Positions 1-6,323 of a stretch of 7,022 bases of DNA are shown here, piece by piece (within the stretch, counting starts at the first letter, position 1; every line of letters begins with the position of its first letter). The stretch spans positions 16,341-23,362 of the forward strand of contig PMUF01000252.1 in assembly GCA_003167015.1 (NCBI GenBank), given 5' to 3'. The stretch is from Chitinophagaceae bacterium (lineage in GTDB: Bacteria > Bacteroidota > Bacteroidia > Chitinophagales > Chitinophagaceae). Under the pieces are notes generated by a model, which had not been told where the DNA came from, made no database searches, and saw nothing but the letters and a program-made list of their open reading frames with translations. A program made the position numbers and the translations under genes.

Positions 1-951
1 AATGCCCTGCGTCTCAAGATCGCTATGCGTCAAATCAATCTTAACCCGTCGGTGGTTAAGACCATCGCCCAGTCGGTACTGGCCGACGCCAACCAGATGG
101 ATACCACTCTCGACTCCTGGGTACTGTATGTAGGCAATGCCTTCGCCGTACAAGGCGGTAATTTCGATGCGACCGGATTTTTAGCACCCGCCCCGATCAT
201 TAATTTCATGAACACCACGCGCGACCCCAGGGAAGGCATCTTCTATCGCCCGAATGGTGCAGGTCTGTATGTCGGCAGCCCGACCGACCCGGATACCTGC
301 GCCGATGCTTATTGGCAGGCCCAGTACAAGGCGTTGGATACGCCGATCTCTGCGTTACAGCATAGGTTGTTCACGCCCAACTATAATGAAAATGACGGTT
401 TCGGTGCAGGCTCGGGGACTGGCTTCTATCCCGCCCTTACCTATGCCGAATACTGCTTTATCCGGGCCTATATGGGCGCCCAAGCTATCACCTCCGATGA
501 TCCGGGCATCTGGTACACTAAGGGGGTGACTGCTTCTATCGAGTTCTACTCTAAGCAGGCAGTGGCAGCGGGTATCACAGGCTTTACAGCCGTTCCTGCC
601 GACTCGATCACTGCCTATCTTGGTGAGCCGGGTGTCTCGTTCACAACGGAGCCTTCCGCCAATCAGATCGCCTGCCAGGCTTACCTGGAATTCTATAAGC
701 AGCCCAGCGAAGGATGGGCATGGTGGAAAATGACGGGCTACCCGAATACGACTTCGGTGATCGCCTGGGAGCCTCTTACCTCCAGCTCAGCGGTCAATGT
801 CCTCAACAGGAGGGCTGCCCTGTCCGTCTTCACGACTTCGGACGCCAACTATGCCAACCAGGCGGCTGCATACACGCTTATGGAAACCAATCCCCTCTTT
901 GGTACCCCTGCGGATGCTCAGGGCCGTGTCTGGTGGGATGTCCTGCAATAA
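1..951 (+). CDS. SusD/RagB-family outer-membrane nutrient-binding lipoprotein, 5'-truncated
   Basis: The reading frame is open from base 1 and ends at TAA 949-951, giving 316 visible residues. The first methionine (base 25) is internal, because the frame continues upstream as NALRLKIAMR, a block typical of SusD-like proteins. Other family hallmarks are the EGWAWWKMTGYP stretch (visible residues 237-248), an N-RR-A...NYANQAAA segment near the end and the terminal GRVWWDV motif. It best fits the SusD-like_2 / SusD-RagB group, surface lipoproteins that cap a SusC TonB-dependent transporter and bind its ligand. The lipobox and N-terminal TPR-like region lie outside the window, as would the usual upstream susC-like gene. 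Four cysteines or fewer and many aromatic residues are visible, but nothing identifies the ligand. A terminator-like hairpin follows 15 bases after the stop. The family call is firm; the substrate is unknown. Confidence 0.9.
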   Translation, partial: NALRLKIAMRQINLNPSVVKTIAQSVLADANQMDTTLDSWVLYVGNAFAVQGGNFDATGFLAPAPIINFMNTTRDPREGIFYRPNGAGLYVGSPTDPDTCADAYWQAQYKALDTPISALQHRLFTPNYNENDGFGAGSGTGFYPALTYAEYCFIRAYMGAQAITSDDPGIWYTKGVTASIEFYSKQAVAAGITGFTAVPADSITAYLGEPGVSFTTEPSANQIACQAYLEFYKQPSEGWAWWKMTGYPNTTSVIAWEPLTSSSAVNVLNRRAALSVFTTSDANYANQAAAYTLMETNPLFGTPADAQGRVWWDVLQ

Positions 952-966
952 AATTGTTCAACGAGC

Positions 967-997
967 AAAACTCCGGGTTACCTTAACCCGGAGTTTT
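967..997 (+). terminator. Perfect 14-bp stem hairpin, likely intrinsic terminator or attenuator
   Basis: Bases 967-980 (AAAACTCCGGGTTA) are perfectly complementary to 984-997 (TAACCCGGAGTTTT), with a 3-base CCT loop. The GC-rich core is flanked by A and T runs, and the 3' arm leads into a T-rich tract (TTTTGTATTTTTA, from 994). This is the layout of a Rho-independent terminator closing the SusD-like gene. It ends only 15 bases before the chosen ATG of the next gene, so read-through rather than a separate promoter may feed the downstream genes, making it a possible attenuator. I saw no Bacteroidota-type promoter (TTTG about 20 bases before TAnnTTTG) in the gap. Confidence 0.85.
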
Positions 998-1012
998 GTA
1001 TTTTTATATTAT

Positions 1013-1606
1013 ATGCCGCTGCAAAAGTACATGTGGGTATTCCTGGTCTTTCCATGGCATTTTTCCTCCGCTCAACCGAAAAATGACTCGGTTTTTTCTG
1101 CTGCCGCATTGTCCTCGATCCAACTGTTCGATGCTGCCGCAGGGCAAACCGTCTCTGTCGGCTCCGGCCCCGGTCTGCGGCTTTTCATTTTTCTTTCCCC
1201 TGACTGCCCCATCTGCCAGGGTTATACCCGCACCCTCAACCAGCTGAACCAGCAATATGCCGGGCAGCTAAAAGTGTATGGCATCATTCCCGGAAAGACC
1301 TGGAAAAAAGCTGACGTCAAGGCCTTTGCCGGCAAATACCACATCCTTTATCCTTTATGGATGGATCGCTCGCTTGGCTTGTCACATTACCTGCAGGCTT
1401 CCACCACGCCCGAAGCTATCCTGCTGACCGCGGACAACAACCTTATCTACAAAGGCGCCATCGACAATTGGTATACATCATTGGGCAGATCCCGCAACAA
1501 GCCCACACAAAATTATTTACAGGACGCCATCGGCCAGGCCCTCAGACATGCCGGGCCGGTCATCAAAAGGACCACCCCTGTAGGCTGTATGATAAACGAC
1601 TTTTAA
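1013..1606 (+). CDS. Secreted thioredoxin-fold redoxin with CPIC motif
   Basis: This encodes a 197-residue protein. The start at 1013 gives Lys5, a hydrophobic stretch (residues 7-17) and a signal-peptidase I site after SSA with Gln21 next, so the protein is exported. ATG 1031 is an alternative, but it loses the charged N-terminus. The body is an AhpC/TSA-redoxin type thioredoxin fold: a beta strand (LRLFIFLS) leads into CPIC (Cys65, Cys68), then comes the cis-proline region TTPE (residues 121-124) and a strand with YKGAIDNWY (residues 137-144). The C-terminus is TTPVGCMI with a third cysteine, Cys192. This tail resembles the end of the redoxin part of larger redoxin/cytochrome/copper-monooxygenase proteins in other phyla. 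The stop overlaps the next ATG by one base (TAATG), implying translational coupling to the heme-copper protein. Likely roles are thiol-disulfide exchange or redox support of that partner. Thioredoxin fold is confident; the exact reaction is not. Confidence 0.85.
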   Translation: MPLQKYMWVFLVFPWHFSSAQPKNDSVFSAAALSSIQLFDAAAGQTVSVGSGPGLRLFIFLSPDCPICQGYTRTLNQLNQQYAGQLKVYGIIPGKTWKKADVKAFAGKYHILYPLWMDRSLGLSHYLQASTTPEAILLTADNNLIYKGAIDNWYTSLGRSRNKPTQNYLQDAIGQALRHAGPVIKRTTPVGCMINDF

Positions 1607-2928
1607 TGGCTATGAAGACGACTGCCCTCATCATATCAATACTCTTTTTCCGCATCGTCTCCGGCTATGCTCAGGAACCCACGTATTACAAAGACATTGC
1701 CGCTATCACCCTGACCCATTGCGCTCCCTGCCATCAACCCGGTGAGGCCGCTCCCTTTTCTCTGCTGACGTATGAAGACGTCGCCAAACGCGCCTCCTAT
1801 ATCAAAAAGGTGGTGCAAAGCCGTTATATGCCGCCCTGGCGCGCGGACCCCGGCTACCGGCATTTTGCCAACGAACGGACGCTCACCGACGCCCAGATCG
1901 CCCTCATCTCCCAATGGGTCGATGATAAGGCCCCTGAAGGCAAGCCATCGGATGCTCCGGCCTCCGCGCATTTGCCCGTACCCGGGACGCTCTTCAGCCG
2001 CAAGCCCGACCTGGTACTGACTACCGCAGATTCCCTTCATCTCCCGGGGGACAATGCCGAACGTTTCGTCATATTCAAGATCCCTTTCGACCTGAAAGAT
2101 TCGGCCAATGTCGAAGCCATCGAATTCTTCTGCAATAATAAACGACTGATCCACCACGCCAACTATGCTATCCAGGCGGTGCCCGATCCGGCCATCGATA
2201 TCAACAACACCGTATCGTATGTCAACGCTACGGATGACGATCGCACGAAGGTCGATCAGTACATGCCCTACCGCAAGATCATGTCTTATTACGGGGGCTG
2301 GATACCCGGCACCAGCTATGAATATTTTCCGAAGGAATTCGGCTGGGTCATGCCCAAAAGAGGAGTGATCCTGCTGACGGTCCACTATGCTCCCTCTGCC
2401 ACCGACGAAACCAGCATTTGCGGCGTCAACCTGTTTTTCAAGAAGACACCTGTCACCCGGGTGATGAAGGTGGTGAGCTTTGGCTCAGGCGGCATCGGCG
2501 AGGGGCAGATCGACCCTATTTTCTATATCAAGGCAAATAAGGTCCAGACCTTCACGCTGGAAGTCACCAACCCCAGCGGTGACCAGTCCCTGTTATATGT
2601 CTGGCCGCACATGCACCTGCTCGGAAAGGAATACAAGGCCTATATCACCACGCCGGCGGGAGACACGATCAAGCTGGTGCATATCCCCGACTGGGATTTC
2701 CGCTGGCAAGAGATTTACCGCTTTCCGCACCCGGTTAAGGTAACGAAAGGGTCAGTGATCCATATCGAAGGGACCTATGATAATACCACGGACAATCCCG
2801 CGAACCCCAACAACCCGCCCAAGAATGTTTTTTCGATGGGAGATATGAAGACGACCGATGAAATGATGACCTTGATGATGGGGTTCCTTCCGTATAAAGA
2901 AGGGGATGAGAAGATCGATCTAAAATAG
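1606..2928 (+). CDS. Secreted c-heme / copper type II ascorbate-dependent monooxygenase (PHM/DBH-like)
   Basis: This encodes a 440-residue protein. A signal peptide (hydrophobic core about residues 7-18) ends GYA followed by Gln23. Residues 30-115 form a small c-type cytochrome-like domain: CAPCH (Cys39, Cys42, His43) attaches heme, and Met75 in RYMPPW is the likely distal ligand. Residues about 130-435 resemble the two catalytic domains of peptidylglycine and dopamine-beta monooxygenases. All expected copper ligands can be seen: His183-His184 (LIHHANYA) and His260 (TVHYA) for the CuH site; His335 and His337 (PHMHLLGK) and Met420 (TTDEM) for the CuM site. Such enzymes hydroxylate C-H bonds with O2, using one-electron donors. 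Here the fused heme could supply electrons, which is inference. ATG 1606 overlaps the preceding stop; ATG 1612 (MKTT) is an equally plausible start. The ORF open further upstream is not used, since it would bypass the signal peptide. The substrate is unknown. Confidence 0.88.
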   Translation: MAMKTTALIISILFFRIVSGYAQEPTYYKDIAAITLTHCAPCHQPGEAAPFSLLTYEDVAKRASYIKKVVQSRYMPPWRADPGYRHFANERTLTDAQIALISQWVDDKAPEGKPSDAPASAHLPVPGTLFSRKPDLVLTTADSLHLPGDNAERFVIFKIPFDLKDSANVEAIEFFCNNKRLIHHANYAIQAVPDPAIDINNTVSYVNATDDDRTKVDQYMPYRKIMSYYGGWIPGTSYEYFPKEFGWVMPKRGVILLTVHYAPSATDETSICGVNLFFKKTPVTRVMKVVSFGSGGIGEGQIDPIFYIKANKVQTFTLEVTNPSGDQSLLYVWPHMHLLGKEYKAYITTPAGDTIKLVHIPDWDFRWQEIYRFPHPVKVTKGSVIHIEGTYDNTTDNPANPNNPPKNVFSMGDMKTTDEMMTLMMGFLPYKEGDEKIDLK

Positions 2929-2933
2929 CGCGC

Positions 2934-5900
2934 ATGAAAGTAATCTCTACAGGTCTTGCTTGTCTGCTGTCGTTGCTGGTGAGGGCGCAACAGAAGGAAC
3001 CGCTATTCACACTGATGAATGACCGGCAGACCGGTATCCATTACCTCAATAAGATCGAAGAGGATGACTCGCTGAACATCTTCCGCTACGAATACCTGTA
3101 CAACGGCGCGGGTGTGGGCATTGCCGACTTTAACGGCGACGGATTGAACGATATTTTCTTTTCCGGTAATACAGGCCATTACAAGCTGTTCCTGAATAAA
3201 GGCAATTTCACTTTCGAGGACGTCACCGACAAGGCCCATATCGCCGGGAATGGGACCTGGGCCACGGGCGTCAGCATCGCCGATGTCAACGGTGACGGAT
3301 TGATGGACATCTATGTGTGTCATGGCGGGAAATATGATGATTCGACGAAATTGAGCAACGAACTTTTCATCTGTCAGGGTATAACGAACGGTATTCCTGT
3401 CTACAAAGACATGGCCAGGGAATACGGATTGGACGCCCCCGGAACCCAATCCACGCAGGCCGTCTTTTTCGATTACGATAAGGATGGCGATCTGGATATG
3501 TTCCTCCTCAACCATTCCAATCATACATACAATCCGTACCTGAATACCCGCAAGACGCGTGCTACGCCCGATCTTCATTTCGGCAACCGCCTGTTCCGCC
3601 AGGACAGGGATTCGGCGGGGCACATCCATTTCACGGACGTCACTTTCAAGGCGGGGATCATCAATAACCCGCTGAACTTCGGTCTCGGCGTCACCGTCAG
3701 CGATGTCAACGGGGATGGCTGGCCCGATATTTATACCACCAGCGACTATACCGAACGGGATTGTTTTTACATCAATAACAAGGACGGCACGTTTACCGAA
3801 TCCCTCGAAGGGTCTTTTACGCATATCTCCAAGTATTCCATGGGCGCCGACATTGCCGACTACAATAATGACGGCAGGCCCGACGTCATGACGCTGGACA
3901 TGCTGCCGGAAGATAACCACCGGCAGAAACTGCTGAAAGGCCCTGATGAATACGATAGCTATCATCTCCTGCTGGACAGCGGCTATTATCACCAGCAAAT
4001 GCGGAATATGCTGCATCTGAATGAGGGCACAGATGATCAGGGCCGGCTGCGTTTTTCCGAGATCGGTCAGCTGGCAGGCGTGTCCAATACCGACTGGTCC
4101 TGGTCGCCGTTGCTGGCCGACTTCGACAATGACGGGTGGAAAGATCTCTTTGTCAGCAATGGCTATCTCCGGGATTTTACGGACCTGGATTTCCTCAAGT
4201 ATACCGTTCCCGACGCTAATATGGCGGCTGCCAGACAAGGCAACCACAATTTCAAGACCTATGACCTGGTCCGCCAGATGCCTTCCAACAAGGTCAGCAA
4301 TTATATCTTTCATAATAACGGAGACCTGACCTTCTCTAACAAGACTACCGACTGGGGGCTTAACCGGCTGACCGTATCCAATGCAGCCGCGTATGGCGAT
4401 CTCGACAATGACGGCGATCTCGATCTGATCGTCTGTAATAATAACGAGCCGGCCATGATCTACCGGAACAATGAGAATGAGTTGAAAGGGAATCACTGGA
4501 TCAGGCTGCGGCTGACGGGAAGGGGCCTTAACACGAAGGCCTATGGGGCAAAAGTCGCTCTGGTTACTTCGGACAGTCTTAGCCAGTATGAGGAGCTCTA
4601 TCCGGTCCGGGGCTTTCAGTCCAGTATGGCGCCGGAGATCTTCTTCGGCTTCCCCAAAGACCGGTCGGCGGTCCGTATGACCATCACCTGGCCGGATGAC
4701 CAGGTGACTGTGCTGATGCAGCCGGCTGCTGATACGATTCTTGATATCAAAGAAGGGGCGGGGTCCCCGCCGCGGCTCGCCACCAAACCGCCCTCACCGC
4801 GCGCTGCTGCCGCGCTGTCGCCGCGCATCTTTACCGACATCACTGCCGGGGCCGGGATCACTTTCCACCATAAAGAGAACGATTTCATCGACTTTAAGGA
4901 TGAACCGCTGCTGCCTTATCAATTGTCCCGTGAAGGTCCGGCGCTGGCGCATGCAGATGTCAACGGGGACGGCCTGGAAGATGTCTTTTTCGGCGGCGCC
5001 ATCGGTCAGGCGGGACAGCTATTTCTGCAAACGAAGGATGGTCATTTTCGTCCTGCGCCATCCCAGCCGTGGAGCGCGGATACCGTCTCCGAGCAGGTCA
5101 ATGCTATCTTCTTCGATGCAAACAATGATGGATATATGGACCTCTATGTCGTCAGCGGCGGCAATGAATATGCAGACCAGTCGCCCGGTTACCGGGATCA
5201 CTTATATCTCAACGACGGAAAAGGCAATTTTACCCTTGCACCCGAAGATGCGCTGCCGCCGATGCTCAGCAGCAAGTTTGCCATTGCCGCCGGCGACTTC
5301 AACCACGACGGCCATACGGACCTTTTTATCGGCGGCCGGGGGATAGCCGGATCATTTCCCCTGCCGTCCAGGAGTTACCTGTTGCGCAATGATTCGAAGA
5401 ATGGTGTGATCAAATTCACCGACGTCACCAACGAGGTATGTCCCGATCTCCTGATGCCGGGAATGGTTAAGGCTGCTGTCTGGTCGGCCCTGGATGATGC
5501 ACAGTACCCGGATCTCCTCATCGCCGGTGACTGGATGCCGGTACGCCTGTTCCGGAACGACAAAGGAAAATTATCGGATGTCTCTGCCGCGGCAGGATTG
5601 ACAAATCTCAACGGGATGTGGTCTTCCATTACGCCTGCTGATGTCGACGGTGACGGAAAGATGGATTTCATCCTGGGCAACTGCGGCTATAACAACCAAT
5701 TCAAAGCCTCGCCATCGCAGCCTGTCACGCTGTATGTGGCTGATTTCGACGACAACGGTTCGCTCGACCCCATTCTTTGCTATTACATCCGGGGCAAGAG
5801 CTACCCCATGGCATCCCGCGACGAGCTATTGGACCAGATCGTGTCTCTGCGGAAGAAGTTCATCACCTACAAGTCCTACGCCGACGCCACCATAGAAGAT

Positions 5901-6323
5901 ATCTTCCCCGCCGAAAAGCTGGCGAAGGCAAAAGTGCTGCATTGCGATGAACTGGCATCCGGCATTTTGTACAATCGCGGGGACGGGCATTTTTCATTTG
6001 AGCCCCTACCCCTGGCCGCACAGTTCTCCAGGGTGTTCGGCTCTGTGCTGGATGACTTCGATGGCGACGGCAAAAAGGACATCCTGGTGTCGGGCAATTT
6101 CTTTCCCTATCGCACGCAGCTCGGCCGTTCCGATGCCAGCCTGGGCATGTTGCTGAAAGGCCCCGGCCCCGGGTTCCATCCCGTCGATCCTGCTATCAGC
6201 GGGTGTTATATCGGCGGTGATGTCCGCGGGATGGTCGAGATAAAGGACCAGGCAGGGAAGAGATTGCTGATCATAGCTAAAAACGACGATGCCGTACAGG
6301 TATTGAAAGTCAACGATCGATGA
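2934..6323 (+). CDS. Secreted CRTAC1-like VCBS/FG-GAP repeat protein with ASPIC/UnbV domain
   Basis: This encodes an 1129-residue protein starting 5 bases after the monooxygenase stop. The signal peptide (about residues 1-18) ends VRA before Gln19. Repeated DxNxDG/DxDxDG calcium-binding loops of the FG-GAP/VCBS type begin near residues 65, 117, 180, 257, 309, 396 and 489. Then comes an ASPIC/UnbV domain (about 519-606: NHWIRLRLTG, AYGAKV, IFFGF, TWPDDQV). A Pro/Ala/Arg/Ser linker (about 608-631) follows, and a second run of loops starts near 675, 728, 788, 903, 937 and 1041, with a degenerate one at about 854-860. This suggests two beta-propellers of about seven blades each. The length and layout match long VCBS proteins common in Bacteroidota. 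The role is probably cell-surface or secreted calcium-stabilised binding or scaffolding; no catalytic motif is visible. It overlaps the next gene by 4 bases. The family call is firm; the function is unknown. Confidence 0.93.
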   Translation: MKVISTGLACLLSLLVRAQQKEPLFTLMNDRQTGIHYLNKIEEDDSLNIFRYEYLYNGAGVGIADFNGDGLNDIFFSGNTGHYKLFLNKGNFTFEDVTDKAHIAGNGTWATGVSIADVNGDGLMDIYVCHGGKYDDSTKLSNELFICQGITNGIPVYKDMAREYGLDAPGTQSTQAVFFDYDKDGDLDMFLLNHSNHTYNPYLNTRKTRATPDLHFGNRLFRQDRDSAGHIHFTDVTFKAGIINNPLNFGLGVTVSDVNGDGWPDIYTTSDYTERDCFYINNKDGTFTESLEGSFTHISKYSMGADIADYNNDGRPDVMTLDMLPEDNHRQKLLKGPDEYDSYHLLLDSGYYHQQMRNMLHLNEGTDDQGRLRFSEIGQLAGVSNTDWSWSPLLADFDNDGWKDLFVSNGYLRDFTDLDFLKYTVPDANMAAARQGNHNFKTYDLVRQMPSNKVSNYIFHNNGDLTFSNKTTDWGLNRLTVSNAAAYGDLDNDGDLDLIVCNNNEPAMIYRNNENELKGNHWIRLRLTGRGLNTKAYGAKVALVTSDSLSQYEELYPVRGFQSSMAPEIFFGFPKDRSAVRMTITWPDDQVTVLMQPAADTILDIKEGAGSPPRLATKPPSPRAAAALSPRIFTDITAGAGITFHHKENDFIDFKDEPLLPYQLSREGPALAHADVNGDGLEDVFFGGAIGQAGQLFLQTKDGHFRPAPSQPWSADTVSEQVNAIFFDANNDGYMDLYVVSGGNEYADQSPGYRDHLYLNDGKGNFTLAPEDALPPMLSSKFAIAAGDFNHDGHTDLFIGGRGIAGSFPLPSRSYLLRNDSKNGVIKFTDVTNEVCPDLLMPGMVKAAVWSALDDAQYPDLLIAGDWMPVRLFRNDKGKLSDVSAAAGLTNLNGMWSSITPADVDGDGKMDFILGNCGYNNQFKASPSQPVTLYVADFDDNGSLDPILCYYIRGKSYPMASRDELLDQIVSLRKKFITYKSYADATIEDIFPAEKLAKAKVLHCDELASGILYNRGDGHFSFEPLPLAAQFSRVFGSVLDDFDGDGKKDILVSGNFFPYRTQLGRSDASLGMLLKGPGPGFHPVDPAISGCYIGGDVRGMVEIKDQAGKRLLIIAKNDDAVQVLKVNDR
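3282..5657 (+). repeat. Dispersed near-identical 18-bp units coding DVNGDG-type calcium loops
   Basis: Four copies of a close 18-bp unit occur in the VCBS gene at 3282-3299, 3702-3719, 4956-4973 and 5640-5657. All begin GATGTC(A/G)ACGG and encode D-V-(N/D)-G-D-G. They differ at only a few positions, mainly third codon bases plus one A/G change that turns Asn into Asp. Two fall in each propeller half. The other calcium loops in the gene are more diverged. This is coding repetition from the VCBS repeats, not a mobile or CRISPR repeat. Confidence 0.7.
4757..4771. repeat. GC-rich palindrome inside the interdomain linker of the VCBS gene
   Basis: GGCGGGG (4757-4763) and CCCCGCC (4765-4771) are exact reverse complements around a single T. 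As RNA it could fold into a short 5-bp stem with a 5-base loop. It lies where the ASPIC/UnbV domain gives way to the second propeller, in a locally very GC-rich stretch (about 4752-4830) that codes for the Pro/Ala/Arg/Ser linker. It may be only a by-product of low-complexity coding; a regulatory role is not supported. Confidence 0.55.

Noticed and set aside
797..1012. Upstream extension of the redoxin to ATG 797
   Set aside because: It would overlap the SusD-like gene and read through the hairpin, and would bury the signal peptide about 70 residues inside the protein.
994..1012. Bacteroidota promoter in the intergenic gap
   Set aside because: A TTTG occurs at 995-998, but no TAnnTTTG element is found at the right distance before the start codon.
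1357..1605. Upstream extension of the monooxygenase to ATG 1357
   Set aside because: It would overlap the redoxin gene and place the signal peptide internally. The starts at 1606 or 1612 give a normal exported protein.
1590..1625. Frameshift between redoxin and monooxygenase producing a broken fusion gene
   Set aside because: The second gene has a complete signal peptide directly after its ATG and the first ends in a complete family-like tail, so these are two intact genes, not one damaged gene.
1636..2385. 249-codon open frame on the minus strand
   Set aside because: It is antisense to the heme-copper monooxygenase, whose motifs are all in the plus frame. No recognisable domain or plausible start context.
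2934..2966. Lipoprotein signal (GLAC, Cys10) on the VCBS protein
   Set aside because: The hydrophobic stretch before Cys10 is too short and the best match ends at VRA|Q further on, which fits signal peptidase I.
3003..4496. 497-codon open frame on the minus strand
   Set aside because: It lies wholly antisense to the well-supported VCBS gene. Its translation is rich in Ile, Val and Gly with no family features, as expected from the complement of repeated Asp/Asn/Gly codons.
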